A program made the translations under genes and the position numbers. Positions 1 to 5,578 of a DNA stretch of 5,578 nt are shown here, in pieces. Where the stretch lies: NCBI GenBank assembly GCA_002423265.1, contig DIVE01000003.1, forward strand, positions 1 through 5,578. The letters run 5' to 3'. Below the pieces are notes generated by a model. The model saw only the letters and a program-made list of their open reading frames with translations. It was not told the origin of the DNA and ran no database searches. The first letter of the stretch is position 1. Each line of letters begins with the position of its first letter. Origin of the DNA: Methylophilaceae bacterium UBA6140 (lineage in GTDB: Bacteria > Pseudomonadota > Gammaproteobacteria > Burkholderiales > Methylophilaceae).

Positions 1-872
1 AGATCACGCGCATCCTCAACCATCTGCTGAACGTCACGACCTTCGCGATGGACGTCGGCGCGCTCACCCCGCCGCTGTGGGGGTTCGAGCAGCGCGAGCT
101 GCTGATGGAATATTACGAGCAGGTGAGTGGCTCGCGCATGCATGCGGCCTACTTCCGGCCGGGCGGCGTCCACCAGGACCTGCCGGCGGGCATGCTCGAT
201 TCGATGGATGGATGGATCAAGCAGTTCTATCCGTTCATGAAGGACGTCGAGAGCCTGCTGAACGAGAACCGCATCTTCCGTCAGCGTACCGTCGACATCG
301 GCGTGGTTTCGGCCGAGCAGGCGCTCGACTGGGGCTTCTCCGGGCCGCTGATCCGCGCTTCCGGCCTGCCGTGGGACCTGCGCAAGTCGCAGCCCTACGA
401 CGTCTACGACCGCATGGATTTCGACATCCCGGTCGGCAAGACCGGCGACTGCTATGCGCGCTACCTCGTGCGCATCGAGGAAATGTACCAGAGCGCCCGC
501 ATCATGGAGCAGTGCATCGCAGCACTTCGCAAGGTCGGCGGGCCGGTGCGGGTCGACGACCGCAAGATTTCGCCGCCACGCCGCGGCGAGATGAAGGGCT
601 CGATGGAAGCGCTGATCCATCACTTCAAGCTCTACACCGAGGGCTACAAGGTGCCCGCCGGCGAGACCTACACGGCGGTCGAGGCGCCCAAGGGCGAGTT
701 CGGCGTGTACCTGGTGTCCGATGGCACCAACAAGCCGTACCGCTGCAAGATCCGCGCTCCCGGATTCCCGCACCTGCAGGCGCTCGAAATGATGACCAAG
801 GGACACCAGCTCGCCGACATGTCGGCGAACATCGGCTCGCTCGACATCGTGTTCGGCGAGATCGACCGCTAG
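1..872 (+). CDS. nuoD: NADH-quinone oxidoreductase subunit D (NuoD, 49 kDa subunit), 5'-partial
   Basis: This is the C-terminal ~289 residues of NuoD, the peripheral-arm subunit of complex I that helps form the quinone-binding pocket and descends from the large subunit of NiFe hydrogenases. The reading frame is open from base 3 and enters the window in mid-gene; [11 protein letters not shown] at the very start is typical NuoD sequence. The ATG at 48 is internal, not the true start. Supporting motifs are [25 protein letters not shown], the [12 protein letters not shown] stretch and the usual C-terminal ending DIVFGEIDR before TAG. Family members have roughly 390-400 residues, so about 110 N-terminal residues lie outside, including the conserved His/Tyr quinone-site loop. 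The stop overlaps the Shine-Dalgarno sequence of nuoE, as expected inside a nuo operon. Codon use is GC-rich. I see no frameshift or internal damage. Confidence 0.96.
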   Translation, partial: ITRILNHLLNVTTFAMDVGALTPPLWGFEQRELLMEYYEQVSGSRMHAAYFRPGGVHQDLPAGMLDSMDGWIKQFYPFMKDVESLLNENRIFRQRTVDIGVVSAEQALDWGFSGPLIRASGLPWDLRKSQPYDVYDRMDFDIPVGKTGDCYARYLVRIEEMYQSARIMEQCIAALRKVGGPVRVDDRKISPPRRGEMKGSMEALIHHFKLYTEGYKVPAGETYTAVEAPKGEFGVYLVSDGTNKPYRCKIRAPGFPHLQALEMMTKGHQLADMSANIGSLDIVFGEIDR

Positions 873-876
873 GAGA
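871..876 (+). promoter_or_regulatory. Shine-Dalgarno site of nuoE
   Basis: AGGAGA overlaps the nuoD stop codon TAG (870-872) and lies 7 nt before the ATG at 884. It settles the nuoE start: an out-of-frame ATG at 879 is too close to the site, and an in-frame ATG at 890 is farther away. The overlap with the nuoD stop suggests translational coupling of the two genes. Confidence 0.75.
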
Positions 877-883
877 CGATGCG

Positions 884-1465
884 ATGGCGATGATCACCGC
901 CGACCCGAAGGATGTCCCGCAGGTCGCGAGCTTCTCCTTCACGCCCGAGTACATGGCAAAGGTCGAGGAACAGATTGCCCATTACCCGCCGGGCCGTCAG
1001 GCGAGCGCCGTCATCGCGGTGCTGGACCTGGCGCAGCGCCAGCAGGGCTGGCTGCCGCGCGCGGCGATGAACGAGGTGGCGCGTATCCTCGAAATGGCGC
1101 CGATCCGCGTCTACGAGATCGCGACCTTTTATACGATGTTCCAGCTGCGCCCGAAGGGTAAGTACCTGCTGCAGGTCTGCACCACGACGCCGTGCTGGCT
1201 GCGCGGTTCCGAAGCTGTAATGAAAGCCTGTCAGCATGCCGCCGATGGCGAGACATTCAGCGTTCAGGAGGTCGAGTGCCTCGGCGGCTGCGTCAACGCG
1301 CCGGTCGTGCAGATCAACGACGATTTCTACGAGGATCTCGACGAGGCCTCGATGAACAAGGTGCTCGATGCGCTGCGGCGCGGCGAGACACCGAAGCCGG
1401 GACCGCAGGTGGACCGCCAGACGTCGGCGCCCGAGGGCGGCCTGACAACGCTGAAGGGCGAATAG
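884..1465 (+). CDS. nuoE: NADH-quinone oxidoreductase subunit E (NuoE, 24 kDa subunit)
   Basis: This 193-residue protein is the thioredoxin-fold subunit of the NADH-oxidising module of complex I. It carries the off-path [2Fe-2S] cluster N1a and pairs with NuoF. The N-terminal helical part (about residues 18-80) includes YPPGRQASAVIAVLDLAQ, QQGWLPRAAM and the conserved VYEIATFYTMF. The cluster ligands are all present in the family pattern Cys-x4-Cys and Cys-x3-Cys: C99 and C104 (CTTTPC), and C132 and C136 (CLGGC), followed by NAPVVQINDDFYEDL. The last ~25 residues are a Pro/Gly-rich tail, common in alphaproteobacterial versions. Length is normal. The start at 884 follows a good Shine-Dalgarno site 11 nt after nuoD. 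In this gene 11 of 15 Glu codons are GAG. The same family includes FdsG of soluble formate dehydrogenase, so in this context it could in principle serve a formate dehydrogenase, but position after nuoD and sequence character favour NuoE. Confidence 0.95.
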   Translation: MAMITADPKDVPQVASFSFTPEYMAKVEEQIAHYPPGRQASAVIAVLDLAQRQQGWLPRAAMNEVARILEMAPIRVYEIATFYTMFQLRPKGKYLLQVCTTTPCWLRGSEAVMKACQHAADGETFSVQEVECLGGCVNAPVVQINDDFYEDLDEASMNKVLDALRRGETPKPGPQVDRQTSAPEGGLTTLKGE

Positions 1466-1468
1466 ACG

Positions 1469-2704
1469 ATGCTCGGCGACAAGGACCGCATCTTCACCAA
1501 TCTCTACGGCGTCCAGGACTGGGGCCTGGCCGGCGCGCGCGCCCGCGGCGCCTGGGACAATACCAAGGCGATCCTCGACAAGGGTGTCGACTGGATCATC
1601 GACGAGATGAAGAAGTCGGGCCTGCGCGGCCGCGGTGGCGCCGGCTTCCCGACCGGCATGAAGTGGTCCTTCATGCCCAAGGAAGTGAAGGACCGGCCGC
1701 ATTATCTCGTCGTCAATGCCGACGAGTCGGAGCCCGGCACCTGCAAGGATCGCGACATCATGCGTCACGACCCGCACCTGCTGATCGAGGGTTGCCTCGT
1801 CGCGGGCTTCGCGATGCGTGCCCATGCCGGCTACATCTACGTGCGCGGCGAGTTCTACAACGAGGCGCAGCACCTGATCGCCGCGATCAAGGAAGCCTAT
1901 GACGCGGGCCTGCTCGGCAAGAATGCGTGCGGCTCCGGCTGGGATTTCGACCTCTACGTTCATCGCGGCGCCGGCGCCTATATCTGCGGCGAGGAATCGG
2001 CCATGGTCGAATCCATCGAAGGCAAACGCGGCATGCCGCGCCTGCGTCCGCCTTTCCTCGCAGAAGTCGGCCTGTTCGGTCGGCCGACGCTGGAACACAA
2101 TATGGAATCCGTCTACTGGGTGCGCGACCTCGTCGAAAAAGGTGCGCAATGGTTTACTTCCAATGGCCGCCACGAACGCAAGGGACTGCGCTCATTCTCG
2201 GTCAGCGGCCGTGTGAAGAAACCGGGCGTGCATCTCGCGCCCGCCGGCATCACCATGCGCGAACTGATAACTGAATACTGCGGCGACATGCTGGATGGCC
2301 ACGAGTTCTACGGCTATTTCCCGGGTGGCGCTTCCGGCGGCATATTGCCGGCCAGCATGGGCGACATCCCACTCGACTTCGACACGCTGAATCAGTATGG
2401 CTGTTTCATCGGCTCTGCTGCCGTCGTCGTTTTCTCGCAACACGACAAGGCACGCGATCTGGCACTGAATGCACTGAAATTCTTCGAAGACGAATCCTGC
2501 GGCCAATGCACGCCATGCCGCGCCGGCACTTCCAAGGCCGTCAAGCTGATGGAAAACACGCAGTGGGATCAACCGCTGCTGGAAGAACTTTCCAGCGCCA
2601 TGATGGATGCATCGATCTGTGGTCTCGGTCAGGCCGCACCAAACCCGATCCGCAGTGTCATCAAGTACTTCCCTGACGAATTGTCCGGCACAACAGCCAA
2701 GTAG
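1469..2704 (+). CDS. NuoF-like flavoprotein, apparent hybrid of NuoF (N-terminal) and formate dehydrogenase beta subunit FdsB (C-terminal)
   Basis: This 411-residue protein belongs to the NuoF/FdsB/HoxF family, which binds FMN, NAD(H) and one [4Fe-4S] cluster and exchanges electrons between NAD(H) and an Fe-S chain. Visible motifs are the glycine-rich nucleotide site GRGGAGFPTGMKW (residues 54-66), the FMN-site segment NADESEPGTCKDR (83-95), GAGAYICGEES (167-177) and the N3-type cluster ligands C344, C347, C350 (ESCGQCTPCR) and C384. All key residues are present. Residues 1 to ~175 (from MLGDKDRIFTNLYG) look like alphaproteobacterial NuoF. From ~177 onward, features such as ESAMVESIEGKRG, FGRPTLEHNMESVYWVRD, GILPASMGDIPLDFDTL and GCFIGSAAVVVFS are those of FdsB. 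Glu codons also change, from 7 GAG/3 GAA to 1 GAG/15 GAA. It lacks the N-terminal thioredoxin-like domain of classical FdsB (~520 residues), which is consistent with a NuoF-type start. It begins 3 nt after nuoE with a weak AAGGG at 1454-1458. Whether the hybrid is real is unresolved; automatic annotation would probably call it nuoF. Confidence 0.88.
   Translation: MLGDKDRIFTNLYGVQDWGLAGARARGAWDNTKAILDKGVDWIIDEMKKSGLRGRGGAGFPTGMKWSFMPKEVKDRPHYLVVNADESEPGTCKDRDIMRHDPHLLIEGCLVAGFAMRAHAGYIYVRGEFYNEAQHLIAAIKEAYDAGLLGKNACGSGWDFDLYVHRGAGAYICGEESAMVESIEGKRGMPRLRPPFLAEVGLFGRPTLEHNMESVYWVRDLVEKGAQWFTSNGRHERKGLRSFSVSGRVKKPGVHLAPAGITMRELITEYCGDMLDGHEFYGYFPGGASGGILPASMGDIPLDFDTLNQYGCFIGSAAVVVFSQHDKARDLALNALKFFEDESCGQCTPCRAGTSKAVKLMENTQWDQPLLEELSSAMMDASICGLGQAAPNPIRSVIKYFPDELSGTTAK
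1960..2010. other. Probable chimera or recombination junction inside the NuoF-like gene
   Basis: The change from NuoF-like to FdsB-like sequence falls in or just after codons for the GAGAYICGEE motif (about 1967-1996), which both families share almost unchanged. Left of it all 11 Lys codons of this gene are AAG and Glu is mainly GAG. Right of it GAA dominates (15 of 16) and AAA appears (4 of 11 Lys codons). The frame is kept. A conserved GC-rich stretch like this is a natural place for homologous recombination, but also for a false join by an assembler. The exact base cannot be fixed by eye. Confidence 0.65.
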
Positions 2705-2708
2705 GAAA
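2703..2708 (+). promoter_or_regulatory. Shine-Dalgarno site of the formate dehydrogenase alpha gene
   Basis: AGGAAA overlaps the TAG stop of the upstream gene (2702-2704) and sits 7 nt before the ATG at 2716. This supports that start and suggests co-translation of the beta and alpha subunits. No promoter-like space exists between the two genes. Confidence 0.6.
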
Positions 2709-2715
2709 TCGAATC

Positions 2716-5526
2716 ATGAACGCACCCAGCCACCTGCCAAAAACCATCAATTTCAGCCTCAACGGCGATGCCGTTGAAGCCTTCGAAGGCGAAACCATCA
2801 TTCAGGCCGCTCAACGCCACGGCGTCGAGATTCCGCATCTCTGTTACACCGAGGGTCTGCGGCCGGACGGCAACTGCCGTTCATGTATGGTCGAGATCAA
2901 GGGCGAACGGGTACTGGCTCCCTCCTGCTGTCGTGCGCCCAAGCCTGACATGGAAGTCATCAGCAACAGCGAGCGTGCTGTGGCTTCGCAGAAGATGGTG
3001 CTGGAACTGCTGCTGTCCGACATGCCGAGTGCACAGGGCAAGGCCGATTACAAACCGGACAACGAACTGACCTACTGGGCGAAAAAGATGGGCGTCGAAC
3101 AGCCGCGCTTCGGGCCACGCATGTCGCCGGATGCCGACCTCTCCAACCCCGCCATTGCCGTCAACCTCGATGCCTGTATTCAATGCACCCGTTGCGTGCG
3201 CGCTTGCCGCGAAGAACAGGTCAACGACGTCATCGGTTATGCATTCCGCGGTGCACACTCCGAAATCGTGTTCGACATGGGCGACCCGATGGGCGACTCC
3301 ACCTGCGTCACCTGTGGCGAATGCGTGCAGGCCTGCCCCACCGGCGCATTGGCCCCGGCAAAGAACGCGGCGCTGGTCGTTCCGGACAAAACCGTCGATT
3401 CGGTTTGCCCTTATTGCGGTGTCGGCTGCCAGCTGACCTATCACGTCAAGGACAATCACATTATCCAGGTCACCGGCAAGGACGGCCCGGCCAACCACGG
3501 ACGCTTGTGCGTCAAGGGCCGCTATGGTTTCGACTATCCGAAGCACCAGCATCGTCTGACCAAGCCGCTGATCCGCAGAGCAGATGCACCGAAATCGGCC
3601 AATTTCGCCATCGACCCTGCCAACCCCTTTGGCGCTTTCCGCGAAGCGACCTGGGAAGAGGCGTTGGACTTTGCCGCCAACGGTTTCAAGAAAATCATGC
3701 AGGAAAAAGGCAAATATGCACTGGCCGGTTTCGGCTCCGCCAAGGGCAGCAATGAGGAGGCCTATCTGTTCCAGAAACTGATTCGAACAGGCTTCGGCAC
3801 CAACAACGTCGACCACTGCACCCGCCTCTGCCATGCCTCTTCAGTCGTTGCGCTGCTTGAAGGTGTGGGCTCCGGTGCCGTTTCCAATCCGGTTGCCGAC
3901 GTGCAGTATGCCGAGGTGATTGTCATCATCGGCGCCAACCCTATCGTCAACCACCCGGTCGCCGCCACCTTCATCAAGAATGCGGTGAAAAAAGGCGCGA
4001 AGCTGGTGTTGATGGACCCACGCCGTACCGAACTGGCACGGATTGCCACTCACCATCTCGCATTCAAACCGGATACCGACGTCGCCATGCTCAATGCCAT
4101 GCTCAACGTCATCATCACCGAAGGCCTGGCAGATGAGGAATTCATCCGTAACCGCACCGAAAACTACGAAGCATTGAAAGCCAATGTCCAGAGCTACACT
4201 CCGGAATTGATGGCGCCGATCTGCGGTATTGACGCAGAAACCTTGCGCCAGGTTGCCAGACTCTATGCCACCTCCAAAGGCTCGATCATCCTCTGGGGCA
4301 TGGGCGTCTCGCAGCACGTGCACGGCACCGATAACGCACGCTGCCTGATCGCACTGTCCATGGTCACCGGCCAGGTCGGCCGTCGCGGCACCGGCCTCCA
4401 CCCCCTGCGCGGTCAGAACAACGTGCAAGGCGCGTCCGATGTCGGCCTCATTCCGATGAGCTTCCCGGACTATGTGCGCGTTGACAATCCGGAAGCCCAC
4501 GCCAAGTTTGAAGCCTTGTGGAAAACCGAACTCGACAGCAAGCCCGGCCTGACCGTAGTCGAAATCATCGATGCTGCCTGCGAAGGCAGCATCACCGGCA
4601 TGTATGTCGAAGGCGAGAATCCGGCCATGTCCGACCCAGACACCAACCATGCGAGAGCAGGTCTGGCCAATCTCGAACATCTTGTGGTGCAGGACATTTT
4701 CATGACCGAGACCGCCTATCTGGCCGACGTCATCCTGCCGGCCAGTACGCACGCGGAAAAACTGGGCACCTTCACCAATACCGACCGCCTGGTGCAAATC
4801 GGCCGCCCGGCCATCACGCCGCCGGGCGAAGCGCGACAGGATCTGTGGATCATCCAGGAACTGGGCAAACGCCTGGGCCTGCCATGGAATTACAGCGGCC
4901 CTGAAGAGGTGTTCAACGAGATGCGCCTCGCCATGCCGAGCATCGCCGGTATCACCTGGCAGCGTCTGGAAAACGAGGGCGCAGTCACCTACCCTTGCGA
5001 ACAGGAAGGTGACCCCGGTCAGGAAGTGATTTTCGAAGAAGACTTCCCGCGTCCCAACGGACGCGCCAAACTGGTGCCTGCCGACATCATCCACGCTGAC
5101 GAACGTCCGGACACCGAGTATCCGATGGTGCTGATTACCGGCCGCATGCTGGAACACTGGCATACCGGCAGCATGACCCGCCGCGCCAGCGTGCTGGATG
5201 CGATCGAACCGGCGCCGACCATCAGCATTCACCCGCTCGATCTTGAAGCGATCGGCGCCGAAGCCGGTGACATTCTTACAGTGGAATCGCGTCGTGGCGA
5301 GATTTCGTTGATCGCACGGGTCGATGACGGCATCCCGCAGGGCTCGGTTTTCATTGCCTTCTGCTATTACGAAGCGGCAGCCAACATGCTGACCAACCCG
5401 GCGCTGGACCCGTTTGCCAAGATTGCTGAAGTCAAATACTGCGCAGTACGGCTGAAGAAAGGCGGCAAGCTGCCGACCGATCTCGGTTTCCATAGCACTG
5501 TAGCAGATAGCAGCGCAGTCGTTTGA
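2716..5526 (+). CDS. fdsA: NAD-linked formate dehydrogenase, molybdopterin-binding alpha subunit
   Basis: This 936-residue cytoplasmic catalytic subunit oxidises formate to CO2 at a Mo (or W) bis-MGD centre and passes electrons to the FMN/NAD subunit. Domains in order: a NuoG-like [2Fe-2S] domain (~10-90; C43, C54, C57 and C71 or C72); a double [4Fe-4S] domain (C154, C157, C160, C164 and C197, C200, C203, C207); then the molybdopterin oxidoreductase part with its own [4Fe-4S] (C231, C234, C238, C265, followed by CVKGR). The Mo ligand is Cys, not selenocysteine: C372 in DHCTRLCHASS, followed by H373. R565 in LRGQNNVQGASDVG matches the formate-binding Arg; the 193-residue spacing from C372 equals that between U140 and R333 of E. 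coli FdhF. The C-terminal cofactor-binding domain covers roughly 800-915. There is no twin-arginine signal, so it is cytoplasmic. No Cys occurs between C72 and C154, so the NuoG-type His(Cys)3 cluster is absent. The gene starts 11 nt after the beta-like gene. It would also be named fdhA or fdhF. Confidence 0.95.
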   Translation: MNAPSHLPKTINFSLNGDAVEAFEGETIIQAAQRHGVEIPHLCYTEGLRPDGNCRSCMVEIKGERVLAPSCCRAPKPDMEVISNSERAVASQKMVLELLLSDMPSAQGKADYKPDNELTYWAKKMGVEQPRFGPRMSPDADLSNPAIAVNLDACIQCTRCVRACREEQVNDVIGYAFRGAHSEIVFDMGDPMGDSTCVTCGECVQACPTGALAPAKNAALVVPDKTVDSVCPYCGVGCQLTYHVKDNHIIQVTGKDGPANHGRLCVKGRYGFDYPKHQHRLTKPLIRRADAPKSANFAIDPANPFGAFREATWEEALDFAANGFKKIMQEKGKYALAGFGSAKGSNEEAYLFQKLIRTGFGTNNVDHCTRLCHASSVVALLEGVGSGAVSNPVADVQYAEVIVIIGANPIVNHPVAATFIKNAVKKGAKLVLMDPRRTELARIATHHLAFKPDTDVAMLNAMLNVIITEGLADEEFIRNRTENYEALKANVQSYTPELMAPICGIDAETLRQVARLYATSKGSIILWGMGVSQHVHGTDNARCLIALSMVTGQVGRRGTGLHPLRGQNNVQGASDVGLIPMSFPDYVRVDNPEAHAKFEALWKTELDSKPGLTVVEIIDAACEGSITGMYVEGENPAMSDPDTNHARAGLANLEHLVVQDIFMTETAYLADVILPASTHAEKLGTFTNTDRLVQIGRPAITPPGEARQDLWIIQELGKRLGLPWNYSGPEEVFNEMRLAMPSIAGITWQRLENEGAVTYPCEQEGDPGQEVIFEEDFPRPNGRAKLVPADIIHADERPDTEYPMVLITGRMLEHWHTGSMTRRASVLDAIEPAPTISIHPLDLEAIGAEAGDILTVESRRGEISLIARVDDGIPQGSVFIAFCYYEAAANMLTNPALDPFAKIAEVKYCAVRLKKGGKLPTDLGFHSTVADSSAVV

Positions 5527-5531
5527 TGAGT

Positions 5532-5560
5532 GAACTCCCGCACGCGGCGTGCGGGAGTTC
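5532..5560 (+). terminator. Strong hairpin after the formate dehydrogenase gene, probable terminator
   Basis: A perfect 12-bp inverted repeat, GAACTCCCGCAC (5532-5543) and GTGCGGGAGTTC (5549-5560), starts 5 nt after the stop codon. One further G-C pair can close inside it, leaving a 3-nt loop. This is typical of a transcription terminator or mRNA 3'-end protecting stem. However, the bases after it (TATGCAAA) are not a T-tract, and none is seen on the other strand either, so efficient intrinsic termination is uncertain. Confidence 0.6.
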
Positions 5561-5578
5561 TATGCAAACCCGGCGCTG

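Noticed and set aside
77..883. Long in-frame open stretch upstream of nuoE that would extend the protein to 462 residues.
   Set aside because: It overlaps nuoD in another frame and its translation is Arg/Ala/Gly-rich with no family character. The Shine-Dalgarno at 871-876 and the NuoE family length place the start at 884.
1466..1468. Possible promoter or regulatory element between nuoE and the NuoF-like gene.
   Set aside because: Only 3 nt separate the genes. The sequence change that might suggest a separate unit lies inside the coding region, not in the gap.
869..2173. A 434-codon open frame on the minus strand opposite nuoE and the NuoF-like gene.
   Set aside because: It lies wholly antisense to conserved complex I genes, its translation is low-complexity Ala/Arg/His-rich, and it is explained by codon bias.
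3823..3843. Possible selenocysteine TGA codon at the formate dehydrogenase active site.
   Set aside because: The active-site codon for residue 372 (3829-3831) is TGC, ordinary cysteine, so no recoding element is needed.
3841..5493. A 550-codon open frame on the minus strand opposite fdsA.
   Set aside because: It is a by-product of GC-rich codon use in the clearly real fdsA gene. Its translation shows no recognisable domain and no ribosome site was seen.

Overview
The window is a tightly packed, single-direction (+ strand) block of respiratory and formate-oxidation genes from a GC-rich proteobacterium. It holds the 3' part of nuoD (1-872), a complete nuoE (884-1465), a NuoF-like gene (1469-2704) and a complete alpha subunit of an NAD-linked, molybdenum/tungsten-dependent formate dehydrogenase (2716-5526). 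A strong hairpin at 5532-5560 closes the block. Gaps between genes are 3-11 nt, there is no gene-free stretch over about 50 nt, and no RNA gene, mobile element or CRISPR array is visible.

The layout looks like an operon, but its content is odd. The first two genes and the first ~175 codons of the third look like an alphaproteobacterial-type complex I cluster (nuoD-nuoE-nuoF, GC-rich, mostly GAG for Glu and AAG for Lys). From about codon 175 of the NuoF-like gene (near nt 1990) the protein reads like the beta subunit (FdsB) of soluble formate dehydrogenase. Glu codons switch almost wholly to GAA at the same place. This style runs into the formate dehydrogenase alpha gene, which sits where nuoG would be expected. 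The third gene is therefore a hybrid in one open frame, joined in or next to the conserved GAGAYICGEE motif that NuoF and FdsB share.

Two readings are possible. One is an assembly chimera: two organisms or loci joined at a conserved stretch of a metagenome. The other is a real recombination that placed FdsB(C-terminal)-FdsA behind NuoE-NuoF(N-terminal). If real, NuoE (FdsG equivalent), the hybrid (FdsB equivalent) and FdsA would contain all modules of an NAD+-reducing formate dehydrogenase: formate oxidised at the Mo centre of FdsA, electrons passed along Fe-S clusters to FMN in the hybrid, and NAD+ reduced there. I consider the assembly artefact the more likely explanation, but the sequence alone cannot decide.

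Organism: the left part suggests an alphaproteobacterium. The right part suggests a beta- or gammaproteobacterium, possibly a C1-metabolising one. Both are inferences from remembered family sequence character, not from a search.
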